A stretch of DNA of 64,000 bases, taken from NCBI RefSeq assembly GCF_958295425.1, contig NC_081138.1:5072302-5136301 (forward strand), given 5' to 3'. The translations under genes and the position numbers were made by a program. Shown here in pieces: positions 26,358 through 39,500 of this stretch. The notes beneath the pieces are model-generated. The model searched no databases. It was not told where the DNA came from and worked only from the letters and a program-made list of their open reading frames with translations. Origin of the DNA: Solea solea (lineage: Eukaryota; Chordata; Actinopteri; Pleuronectiformes; Soleidae). Numbering within the stretch: position 1 is the first letter of the stretch; each line of letters opens with the position of its first letter.

Positions 26358-29300
26358 TTATTCCCGGGCGTTCTGGGGAACGTGTGCGTCTGCCAGCAGC
26401 TCGGGTCGGAGGCACTCGATGGGGCAGTGGATATTCTGCAGAGAGATCACAGATATGGTCATATATCGTGACTTTCTGTGGTTTTAAAGGCTGTTGCATA
26501 CACATAAATATTATAATATAAATTAAACTAAAAATACATGGAATGGACAAATTTAGAATTTGTTATAGCAGAATTTGACCTTATTTGCATGAGTCAAATA
26601 TCCTTCATTGATTCATTAGAAAGTCAAAAGGTTATAACTGTATTTTTATTGTCACTCTAACATCATCATTTAACATTATTTTGTGACTTCTGCACAATTA
26701 TTGTGCTTCATATTGCTACTAAAAATGCGATATAAAATGAATCGACAACACATAAGAAGATGAAGAAAATAGCCTTTTTTAAAGCCTGAATATGTGACCT
26801 ATAAACACACACACACACACAGGATGTCCATATAAGGAGTCGTGTATTATCCCCATGGGTGCAACTGCGGCACGTAACTCCACATTTGAGAACATCATTA
26901 TTTCAAGGTGTTTCAACACTGATCGACATTTTTCAACATTTTATGGAACAAAAACAACTAATTGAATAATCGAAGAGAAAAAAAAAAAGACCAGAATAGG
27001 TTATAAAAATAGTCATTAGTTGCACGTGGCCCTGTTGTCTTGCCTAAAACTATTAACTGTATTAAATCACTGGCAAAAAAACAAAAGCAAATGGGTTGAA
27101 TAAAAATTATCTTTAAATCTTGAGAAATGAAACTAAGTCAAAATAAAAATGATAATAATTTCATGATTCAAGACCGATTCCCAACCACCACCACCATAAT
27201 TCTGTGTATGTCCTGTACATGTAGCAGAACTGACAATAAACTGACCAGTCTATGCGGTGAGTTGTCTCCATATCTGACCGGCTGCAGCAGACTGACGTCC
27301 ACATCAGCACCGGGTCTGCGGCAGTTCTCACATCTCCAGCCCTGACGATGACACCAAACACCATCAAGCGTTTACTTCCACATGCTTCTCATCGCTTACG
27401 AAACATCGTAGCCGAATAAAGCGAAGGGGCGTGTCGTACCTGTTGTCCTCCGTAACACGTGCAGGTGCAGATGGCGCCCAGATACTCCTTCTGCCACTGG
27501 TTGCCCACTTGGTAGGTTTTTCCATCGTCATAGCAGACAGATGAATCTAAGTGGGTCAACATGATGGTTTATCATTTTTATGTTAAAGATTGTTTCACAG
27601 AGAGGTTCAGTTCACATCAAGACACGTCGTTGACAAATATGGCCTCACACTGTTGACACAAATGTGTATCAGTTTCACACCCAAGATACAATAGTTTTTC
27701 ATTAGTTTTGACTTTTTCATTTTAAAATGAGTTAGCTTGAATTAGTTTTAAGAGCGGGTCTGATGAGGATATAAAAGCTTGAGTATGAATCTGCTGACAA
27801 AGTTCAATATTCTGAGTTTAGACGTAACCTTTCTGATGTTTTATGTGTGTAACAGACTGTGGCACAGCTGACTGCAGAGCAGAAGGATGCATGTTCAAAT
27901 CTACATCAGGGTCAAAATTCTTGGGCAACGTTGAGCAACATGTGCCTGGTGTGTGTGTCTATCACAAATTCTAACAAACCTCTGTTGCTCATATTTGCAA
28001 GTGCAAGTAAATGTGGAAGCACAGATACACAATTATTGTATGTTGTATGTTGTATGTTGTACTATGACTTTTTGTCACATTTTGGACGACATACTATAGT
28101 ATGACTTTTTTAACTGATTTTGGACAACATACTATACTATGACTTTTTTGACAGATATTGGACGACATACTATACTATGACTTTTTTGACCAATTTTGGA
28201 CGACATACTATACTATGACTTTTTTGACAGATATTGGACGACATACTATACTATGACTTTTTTGACCGATTTTGGACGACATACTATACTATGACTTTTT
28301 TGACCGATTTTTGACAACATACTATAGTATGACATATTTTACAGATTTTGACGACATACTATACTATGTCTTTTTTGACCGATTTTGGACGACATACTAT
28401 ACTATGACTTTTTTGGGGGATTTTGGACGACATACTATACTATGACTTTTTTGACAGATATTGGACGACATACTATACTATGACTTTTTTGGGGGATTTT
28501 GGACGACATACTATACTATGACTTTTTTGGGGGATTTTGGACGACATACTATACTATGACTTTTTTGACAGATATTGGACGACATACTATACTATGACAT
28601 TTTTGACCGATTTTGGACGACATACTATACTATGACGTTTTTGACCGATTTTGGACGACATACTATACTATAACTTTTTGGACCGATTTTTGACAACATA
28701 CTATAGTATGACATATTTTACCGATTTTGAACATACTATACTATGACTTTTTTGACCGATTTTGGACGACATACTATACTATGACTTTTTCATGTGATTT
28801 TGGACGACATACTATACTATGAAATTTTTGACCGATTTTGGACAACATACTACACTATGACTTTTTTGACTGATTTTGGACGACATACTATACTATGACT
28901 TTTTTGACTGATTTTGGACGACATACTATACTATGACTTTTTTGACCGATTTTGGACGACATACTTATACTATGACTTTTTCGGGTGATTTTGGACAACA
29001 TACTATACTATGACATTTTGACTGATTTTTGATGACATACTAAACTCTAACATTTTGGTGACTTTTTGGACGACATACTATACTATGACTTTTTTGAGTG
29101 ATTTTGGACGACATACTATACTATGACATTTTCACTGATTTTTGATGAAATACTAAACTATAACATTTTGATGACTTTTTGGACGGCATACTAAATAAAG
29201 TTAAATATTCTGGGTTTAGACCTAACCACAAAACCTGATATGTTTTATATGTGTAGCAGACCATGTGGCGCAATGGTAGCATGCCTGACTCCCAATCAGA

Positions 29301-30509
29301 AGGTTGCGTGTTCAAATCAATTATTGGGCAACGTAAGTAAATGTGTGTCTGTCACAAATTCTAACAACCTTCCTTTGGCTTCTGTTGCTCATATTGGCAA
29401 GTGCAAGCAAGTGTGGAATCATAGACAGACACACAGAGCCACAAAAACAATACTTCACTCACACTCTGTGGGTAATCAAAAAAAACAATAAATTACTAGA
29501 GGTTTGATTCACCTAGATGAACCAACTCAACATTACTTCATTATGAATGAAAATACAACCTTTCAAAATTGCTGGCAGAGAAAAAATAAATACACTTCAT
29601 CCATTTTCTACCACTTTATCCTCGACAGGAGTGTCCCAGGGGGTGCTGTGCCAATCTCAGCTGACATAGAGCGATAGCCGGGGTACACCCTGGACAGATT
29701 GCCAGTCCATCGCAGGGCACATATAGAGACAAACAACCATTCAACCATTCACTCTCACACCTACGGTCAATTTAGAGTGTCCAATTTACCTAATCCCCAT
29801 ATTGCATGTTTTTGGACTGTGGGAGGAAGCTGGAGAACCCAGAGAAAACCCACACACACACAGGAAGAACATGCAAACTCCATGCTGCAAGGCCCTTGTT
29901 CCGACCGTGGCTCAAACGTAGGTGTTCTTGCTGGAAGGGCAAGAGTGCTAACCACTACACCAACCCAAAATACACTTTATATGAACCCAAAAAGATTATG
30001 TATGAAATAAATTTACAAAGATGAATACTAAGCACATTTTCACTACAATTTTAGTTAGTTTCAGTTAGTTAGCACTGGTTTTTTTTTCAATTTTAGTTTT
30101 CGTTAACTATAATAACCTAAGAGTTGGGGTTACTTACGTGGCTCACACTTGAACTCTCCTTTGCCATTTCCCAAACAAGTGCAGCTCATTAGGTGACCGT
30201 TGTCTGCGTGGCGCTCCCACTTCTCTCCGATGCGATAGTTGATGCCGTTGTCATGGCACCACTCTGACAACGGACAAAATAACAGTCAGTGATTTGAATT
30301 CAATTATTAAACATGATTGTGAGAAAAAAAAAACTCTTCAAACTTACTTGATGAATCACATCTGAAGTGTCCACTCCCCAGCCCCAGGCACCTGCACCAC
30401 AGCTTGAAGCCTGTCTCGGACATTCGCTCCCACTCAGCACCGACATCGTGGTGGGTTGCAGTAAAGGCGTCGTAACATGTGTCCCCAGTAGAGGGCACTC
30501 CGTCTGGAA
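26358..30509 (-). CDS. fn1: fn1 exons 42-46: FNI-10 to FNI-12 and C-terminal dimerisation tail
   Basis: Exons are 30348-30509 (FNI-10), 30138-30263 (FNI-11), 27440-27546 (FNI-12 first part), 27246-27341 and 26358-26435. The three type I modules ([32 protein letters not shown]) form the C-terminal fibrin-binding region. The tail keeps the cysteine pair CPIEC, which makes the antiparallel inter-chain disulphides of the dimer, and ends in NARE-stop. The donor of exon 45 is uncertain: gtcagt at 27241-27245 or gtcaga slightly upstream both keep frame. The 2.6-kb intron 27547-30137 carries the large minisatellite. Confidence 0.9.
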
Positions 30510-33500
30510 CTGGAGAATGAAATGTAAAGATGAATGAAAAACCACAGCAATTGTCCTTGTTTTCCAAATCTCCAGAGATAAATGTGTTATTATTATATCA
30601 GACAGTGGATCTGAGACGCACGTCTCATTCCCACAACAACAGAGGAAGTCGGGATTAAAATAATAAATAAAATTGACAAAAAGTCGACGTCAAAGTCCCT
30701 TTCTTCAAAGAAAAAGCCATGTTTGGAGTGATGGGATGTTCTATGATAAAACCAGTAAGAAGTAAGTGATCAATGAGGTTCACACAAGCCCCTGAGGATT
30801 TGAACCTGTAACCCTTTAGTGACAAGCCAGGACCTCTTTCCACTTGGCCACTGGCTGACATTTATACTGTATACTGATCTCAGTGAAGTTTAAAAGGCTA
30901 GATTTTCTCACACTCTTCACTGTACTCACTGGTGTTTCCAGCAGTGACGATCTGCTCCAGAATCTTCTGTTTGAGCGCCCCCTTCAGAGCCTCCACCAGC
31001 ACCTTATAGTTGGCTCCGGGTGTGAGTCCTATCAGGGTGGCAGTGGTGGCTGTGCCTGGCAGACGGACCTGGGAAGCATCACAGAGAGAAAACAGTGAGG
31101 TTTGTCCACATGGAATCAGAGGTTTCCTCTCCACGTGAATGATTAATAACATAAATAACCTGCGCTGGAGACTTGCTTGAGCAGTTTTTTAGTCTCTTAC
31201 CTGGAACATCTTCTCATTTAAGTGTGTGATAGGATGACAGGACACCAGGTAGGCGCTGCTCTGCCTTAAAGGCTCCCAGGAGATGCTGGTGCGGGTTTGG
31301 GCCTCCTGTGGCACTCCCGTCTCGTTACCAAAGGTGGTGCCGACGGGCACGTTCAGCTTCAGTATGGGCAGCCTGCGTCCCTCTGCGTCGGGGAGGGGCA
31401 CAAACACCAGCGGCTCACGCACTTGCCCATAGGGAGACAGTGGGTTACCACTGTTCCCATTCAACCTGTTATCTCCATTGTTGTTAAACTCAGTGTATTC
31501 CACATTCTGGCCTTGACCGCCAAGCGCATCCTGGCCACTGGTGCCCACGACCTGGACACTGTTGTCCAAGTCAGTTTCGGGGACATCCAGCTTGTCATCA
31601 GCCCCTCCGGGAAGGTGGGGCAGCGGCAGGGGAAGCAGGGAGTCTGGTTCTGGGCGGGAGAGACGGGGTTAGGGAAGCAAGCAGGTTAGATAAGTCAGAG
31701 GGGGGCTGAGCGCAGAGCTGCTGTAACACATCTCGGCCAGCAGGGGGCGATGGCTATGCAGCATTGCTGTGGCGCTACTTGGTGGCAAAGTGTGTCATAA
31801 TGCAGCATCATAATACACACACGGGATATTTTGAATGACATTTCTGAAGGCATTCAAAATAAGTAGGGGTGGTATTATTATTTTATTTTTATTTTTTTAT
31901 TATTTGAGGGGCTGCTGAGCCAAACACTGAGCAGAATAAAGCTCCCATCCATTCAACGAGATGTTTACCCTTGAAATAATTTGAATGCATCTCCTTCACC
32001 GTTGCATTTACCACAGTACGGTAAAGAAACATGATTATACTCACGGGTCCTGATGCGGCCCACTAGAGGTGTGCTCCTCTGTGTGTTCTGGACGGCAATG
32101 ATCTTGATGATGTACTCGGTGGCTGGTCTCAGACCTGAAGAGAGGCAGAATGAATGAATGAATGAATGAATTAATTAATTTCTATTCAGACAAATTAAAA
32201 GAAAAAGCATAAAACCATGTCCTATTCTGTCCTTAATTTATTTGACTGGTAAGTACTTTGTAACATGTATTATCGATATTATTATTATTTTTTTATATCT
32301 GTTCTCTGGTCTCTATTAATTACTCTTGAATGCTCTTGAAAAAAGAAAGCAAAGAAGCAAATATTAAAGAAAAACACATCAAATTAATAAAAAGCCGTAT
32401 AGTAAAACATACTCAGTGGCAGTTTGGTGTTGCTTGAAAAAAGCTCATACCAGATACGGTGGCGTAGTTTTGACCAGCATGTGGTCGTGGGAGGAGCTCC
32501 CGCGGCGCTCCACCAGACTCCTCATAGGTGACGTAGTATCCTGTGATCTGTGTGGGAGGAGGCTGCCAGGTGAAGGAGATGGAGGTGGGGGTCAGAGATG
32601 TGAAGCGAAGGCTGCTGGGAGCCTGGACCACTGGTTGACCTGTGTGCAGGGAAATCAAGTTTTGATTTCAGTTTGAGTTCTCAAGCAGCAATTCCCAATG
32701 TGAGGGCTGTGAACCTCCCCCTGGTGGGCTATGCAAGTATTGCAGGGGTGTATGACCTCATGTATTACCTGTTTGAATCGTGAGGGTGAATGGAGCGCTT
32801 CTGGTGTTGCCATTCAGAGTGTACATGTTTATGGAGTATGAGGTGCCCGGCTGCAGACCTGAGGAGAAACAAAACCAAATCCACAAACTGCTCCTGCTGT
32901 TTTAAATTGTTTGCTTAGCAGGAAGGTGCGTGGGATACCTGCGAGAGTGTAAGTGGTCGTTTCTCCAACGATGGTCCTGCTGACGGTGGGCTGCGAGCTG
33001 CCAAAGGGCGTGGCCTCAATGAGGAAACCAGTGATGGTCTCTATCTTGTTGCGCCAGCTCAGCGTGAAAGACGTGTCCTTCACGTCAGAGATGCGCACGC
33101 GACGAGGAGGACTCACGTCTGCAGAGAGGAAGAGAAGGAAAAACTGGCATGAAGCAAAGCAGGGGAGAGTCACATGACTGAGGTATCTCAGATTTAAGTG
33201 AGATAAAGGAGCTTGTTTTTAGTGTCACTATTATAGAACTAAAAATGAGTTAAATACACTTGGAACAAACAGGATGACAAAAAAGATGCTACTTTTGAGG
33301 GTTAACAAGCCCATTCTGAGACACAGAACATCACAATACTAGTAAAATATAGCTAAAATTAGTTTTCCCAGCTAATTTCAAGATCACTCTTATCTTGTAA
33401 GGCTTAAATATAATGTCTTATTTCAAGAATTCTTACCGAGATAATTTTCACTTATTCCATTGGCAGATTATTTTGCAAGCAAAAAATATGATATTATGGT

Positions 33501-36500
33501 GGCCTTTTTTCCAGTGTGGAAATAGTTACCTTCCAGTGTGGTCACCTCTCCCTCTAGTGGTCGGCTGGAAACTGAGTTCTTCAGAGCGAACACCTTGATC
33601 TGGTAGTTGGTTGCCACCTAAGATACAGACACATACAGGGAAATGTACTCACTGGCTGACTTTGAATCCATGTATGGATCCATACAGAGACAGGAAACCG
33701 TGTTTACCATGAGGCCTGGTACGACGACTCGCGTGGTGTCTGGGGCGACGTTCATCTCTTTGGTGGGGCTGTTGATGTTCTTGGGGATGACCACCACGCG
33801 GTAGCCGGTGAGGCGCGCAGTGGGCGCCCGCCACGACACGGTGAACGTCGTCGGGCCGACCTCTGAGATCAGCAGGTTGGTCGGAGCAGGGATCACTGTG
33901 GCACAGAAACAATAGTTAAGGAATGTAAAACAGGGTTCCTTGATGGACGTAGACTAGGCCTACGCAGAACAAGCAAGTCGTAATCACTCGCCCTGCTGTG
34001 GACACTGTCCACTGTCTCTCGCCGCCATTCAACGTGAGATTCCATGCAGAACAATAAACGAGTAACGTTTATTGTTAGCAAGAGAGGACATTGCACATTT
34101 CAAGATCTCTGACCAAGAAAATTCAAAGAAAGTTACATGGACTGACTTTGACCAAGATCCCAAGGACAATCACTTGTCCAGATGCAAATCATTAAAAGTG
34201 GACACCATGGGCGAAGCGGCTCTTACAAGATGCCCTCCCATCTGTGCCAGCACATTCAGTCCTGGAATTTTGAGTAAATTGGTCCTGGAAAAACCTTGAA
34301 AAGTCCTTCAATTTGACCAACCAAGGTGTGGGAACCCTGGTATAACTTAAATCATGCATGTGTTGATGTTAGAGGTGGATAATAACACATTGCAGCCTGA
34401 GTTAAGTAAGGAATCACTTTTTTTTTTGTGTATAATACATTGTCCAATTTTTTCTTCAATTTCTGCCAAAGGAAAATGATTTCACCTAAGGTTTACACAC
34501 TGGACCTTTAAATGTGTCATGACACCAACTGTTGAAATGAATTTTACATCAAGATAATAATACAGTTTAAGGTTGAAGCTGAAGGAACTCATAAATAATC
34601 ACAAGACTTTTCAAAACTTCAAACACTACCAGAAATAAAAAGGTTCAATGACCTGGCTCTCCCCCTCCCAATCTGGATTTGTGGACGGACAGTTGCACTT
34701 ACACCTTTCATATGAACCACTAAAACAAACTTATACAAACTAAACCTATTCATAGAACCCACATCAAACAGAGTTAAATGTTTAAAAAGGGTTTGGCAGA
34801 CACAGACACCTGACCACAGACACCACATTTATCTTCACGCCATCGGGATATGTCAGCGGGTTCACTCTGTTTGGATCGTTTTCACCGAGACACTTTCCAC
34901 CCTCTGGGCCTGCAGGGTCCCATTAAAAGTCTCCCACACTTTGCCTCTTGAGTGTTTTTTCAGAAGTTCACCTCCCACAAAAACACCAAAAACCCCTCAC
35001 TCATCGCTCTGCTGCTGAGAAAACAATCGTCACAAGACAAATCCTGCCACATCACTCAAGGATTCAAGCTTTGCAGTTTACAGAAGCTTTTAAAGAAACA
35101 TGGAACCCTTTCATAACCTTCAACTACAACCTAAAGTAAACATAAATTATTCTTGGAACTCTTAGTCTAACCACACTTCAAATTTAGCCCTAAACCTAAC
35201 CAATTCCTCAGGAATGAGGTTCTGCCTCATTAGGACCAGCTGATGACAGAAAATCTCCTAAACAGGTAACAAATACTAGCACATACTGTCTGAGTGTTTG
35301 TCTCATTCAGTCAAAATTCATCAGAAAATGAATTTAGCTTGAAACCCGGTGGGGTTGCTGGTAAGAATCCTGACAGGTTAAAGGCTGGGTGCCCCTGAGC
35401 AAAGTACCCAACCCCCATTGCTCCCCTACTTTTGCCCACTGCTCCTAGTTCTAGTAACCTTTGGATGAATTTTCCCTAAGTGCTTACAGTAAATAAATAA
35501 TATTAACACTTCCAGAAAGTGTTGAGCCTTGATTTTACTTATGGGCGTTAGTGACAACTGTTCACTAAACACTTATCTCTAACCTGCATTTATTTTTTAT
35601 TGTCACTTAAATATTTTCAATAAAAATAATGAATAAACTATAAATATTAACCCTCACTGTGTCCTCATCTTGCAGGTTGCAGGATCCAGATCCAGTTCCG
35701 CGGCTATAATTACTATATCATTCATATATTAAGTCGATATCAGTATCATTTTTTATCAACAATCTCTGCTGCTGCTTGTATAAATGATATTGTAGTTCTA
35801 TAAATATGTCACTGAACTATCTTGTCCTCCATCTTGTCCTTTCTCTCCTCCCTTTCTTGGGTTAGCGTTTCCCATTTTTCCTTTCACCACAACCGGTCGA
35901 GGCAGATGGCCGCCACATCTTTGAGTCTTTGAGCCACTGATGCCTAGTGTTTGCTCATTGTGTGAATTGTTGATGTTGTTTATGGACAGAGCCTTGAGAT
36001 AATGTATGTTGTGATGCGGCGTTATACAATAGAATTGAATTGAAACAGGTAATCCAAAAACTAACTTATTCTGGTTTAGTTTTTGAGAACAAAATCAGTC
36101 AAGACAATCAAAATTACAAAAAAAACAAAAAAAACAACCGTATTCCTACCTGTAGCCTGGGTTCCCACTAAAGGTGTGCTGGTTGTGTGGCCGTGCAGAG
36201 CGATGACTTTCACGGTGTACTCTGTCCCGGGGCGAAGGCCTCTCAGCACGACGCTGTCCTGGTCTCTTCTGGGCGCTGGACGCAAGTCCCGCTCGCCCTC
36301 CTCTGGGCTGGAGTACAGCACGCGGTATGATGTCACGGTGCCCTCTGGGCTTTCCCAAGTGATGCGCATGGAGGTGGAGTCAATGTCAGAGAACGCCAGG
36401 TCTTTGGGGCGATCCATAGCTGCAGGAGATAAGGGGGGGGGGGGGGGTCATTTCACATTACAACATTACAACAACAGACTTTGACAAAGGTACAGAAAGA

Positions 36501-39500
36501 AAAGCACAAACTAATATAAACTCAAAAGTAAATGGACACAGAAATAAATAAATAGACAATAAAGACATTTAACTTTGTGCAAATATCCACTGTCTTTGAT
36601 TGATTGTTGTTCTTTCAGGGGCAGTTGTTGGAATGTTACGCTCCAATTCTGCCTTGAGCAGCAGGAAAACGTGGTTTCCTGTTTGAGGATTTGCATTTAT
36701 GAATGTGAAATTAAGTAAAAAAGTCTGTGATCATAACAGCCAAATATAACATTTCTGCGCAAGTGAATTCCCAATGCCAAAATAAATGTGAGACAATTTC
36801 AGAGTTCAGTTTACAATTACCTTTGCCAAAGAGGAGCTTATGTTCATGGCCATGTTTGTTTGTCATTTAAAAAGGAATGGATTATGAGGGAGTCATCATC
36901 AAATGGTTTGATTTTCACATTGATCTGGCTGTTTACCTCGTGTGGGAGAGTGTATTGACATCATTGGACACTTGCATTCTCTAAGTGTTTCCTCTAGGTC
37001 CTTGACCCAAGGGCTGGGGGGCCCCTGAGCAAGGCATCCAATCCCCAATCCCAATGACCTGCTTGTGTGTGTTCACTACTGGCGTGACAGGCTGAACGCA
37101 GAAGTTGAATTTCACTAACTAGAAATTGGTAACACCAAATAACTTTCGAACTGAGTCTTGGACCAAACTCACCCGTGACTGCGTTTTCCACCGCGGGGGA
37201 AGAGGGGTGTCCGTCGTTACCCAGCGCGTAGACACTCACAACATATTCCACAGTGGGCATCAGACCAGTGAATGTCATCTGTGTCTTATCTGGAACACAA
37301 GAGCAGGGAAGCAGAAGATGAAGGAGGGGATGGGGGGAAGGTGTTTGTGTTGATGGAAAAAAAGCATTTTTTTTTGTGCCGTCTTACCAGGTGCCACCAT
37401 CTCAGAGTAGGAGGGCCCGCGGCCGTTCTTTGGCACACTGGTGACTCTGTAGCCTCTGATTGGTCCCTGAGCGGGAGACCAGCGCACCGTGAGGGCGTTG
37501 TCACTCACGTCAGTCAGTTTCATGTTGTTGGGCGGCTCAATATCTAAAGGAGAGAAGAACAAAATGAGCTTTAGATTTTGTTTAAATTCTCAATTTCTTT
37601 AAATGTTCTGTCGCACTGCTTTACCGGTCTTGTGTGTGATGTAGACCGGTGTGTTGGAGGCAGGACTGTCTCCTCGTGCCGTAACAGCGTAGACAGTGAT
37701 GGTGTAGTCGGTGCCAGGATTGAGGCCGGTAATGGTGGCCGTGGTCTGAGTGCCCGGGATATTGAATTCTTGAGGAGTCTCGCCGCCTGGAGAAAGAGAG
37801 GACACTTAGAATATGAAGGCTTTCATTTCATTCCGGGAACTGAATAATACACACTTGTCGATGCATAGGTGATCTTGTAGTTGTTGACTGTGACAGAGGG
37901 GGCGTCCCAGCGTATGGTGATGGTGGTGGGGGTGGATGATACCACCTCAAGATCAGTGGGCGCATCAGAGACTGACAAAAAAGAAGAAGAAGAAGATGCA
38001 TTATTGTGTGAGTGGACGTCTGATTTCAGCAGGTGATGGTGGGGACCAGTATGGAGACTCACTGGTGGCCTGTGTGCCAGTGAGAGGCTGACTCTCCTGA
38101 TTGTTGTTGACGGCATACACATCGATGCGGTACTCGGTCTCCGGCGTCAGTCCAGTCAGGGTGAAGTAGTTCCTGGTTGGCGGCAGCCGCTCGTCCTTGG
38201 CTCGCCCGCCGCTGGTCTTCTGATAGCGGATGCGGTAGCCGGTGATGACAGCGGTCGGAGCGAGCCAGTGGACAGTGAAGGAGTTGGTGCGGATGTCAGA
38301 AAAGTCCAAACCAGTGGGAGAGTCCAGAGCTGCAGGGAAACATTTAGATCAAAGATTTAGATAACACACAATTTGAAATGTGACACTTCTATTCTTTTAA
38401 TTTTAATTCTTTACTTATTAGTAAAGCACTTTGGTCACCTGTGGGTTGTTGTAAAGGGCTATTTAAATAAAGTACATGCCAGCCGGTTTACCCCTTGTTT
38501 TCTGCTGCATTAGGTCTCAGATTTCATTTGTATGTAGATGTAGATAATGGCACAATGACAAAATGTCTAGATTTAGATCTAGAAAACAAAATCAAATCCC
38601 AATCAAAGTCCAACTAAACTTAACCAAAAGACCACCAACGAACCATGAACCATGTCCTATCAGTTTTGCTGTTTTGTGAGATTTTATTGTCCAAAGGAAT
38701 CCTGTCTGCCTGCATTCTCACTCTGGTAAAAAAACAAAACATAGGCCCATCCAATAAATGACATAAATAATGTGTGACGCCCTCCAAAACCAAACTTTTT
38801 AAATATCAAAAACTTTAAAATAGGCTCAACAGGACTAGCAATTTCATGAAGAAAAACACAGCTAAATAGAGTACTACTAAATATTGATAATCAAAATCAT
38901 ATAATTCTAACGAAAAACACAAATTGCTCCTGCACTTTCCTCTTTTTTACAACTATATCACAGTTTTACTTTTTAAATCCTCATGATATCATTATTAGGC
39001 CAATAAAATCCCCGTTTACGATGTCATACTGAAATACATACCATAGCATATTCTCTCAATTTAATTTGAGATGGAACACTATTTTTAACTGGACACAAAT
39101 GTACAAAAAAGACTGTAAATCACAGTCAGACTCACTCGTCCTCTGAGTTCCTGAGGCTGGTTCACTTTCTCGTTCAGCGTACACACACACAACACTGATC
39201 CTGTAGTCGGTGTTGGGCAGCAGGTCTAAACGGAATACGGGGAGAGAGAGGATTAATCAGCCGGAGTGGACAGAGTTCAGTCTCAATGTGGTCTCGGTGT
39301 GGTCTTACTCTGGAGCAGGAAGGTGTTGGTGGCGCCACCGACATTAACCTCCTTGATGTCGTCATCCGTGGCCACGGGGTGGTAGCGGATGACGAAGCGG
39401 GCGATGTCGCTCGGCGCGGTAACGTGCGGGACTGTCCAGGTCACCCTGATGTGGTCAGGACCCACACCTCCAAACTGCAAGTTGGTGGGAGCTGGAATGG

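Noticed and set aside
28040..29190. CRISPR-like array
   Set aside because: Units are contiguous with no unique spacers and the DNA is vertebrate; it is a minisatellite.
29259..29328. Possible tRNA gene
   Set aside because: Resembles tRNA-Trp but has a CCC anticodon, no matching acceptor strand, and a degenerate second copy in the same repeat context; it is a tRNA-derived repeat.
37279..37284. Alternative acceptor AG inside fn1 exon 32 giving TQMTF as the first residues
   Set aside because: The preceding exon ends in phase 1, so only the upstream cag keeps the codon phase and gives the conserved Asp-Lys-Thr-Gln.
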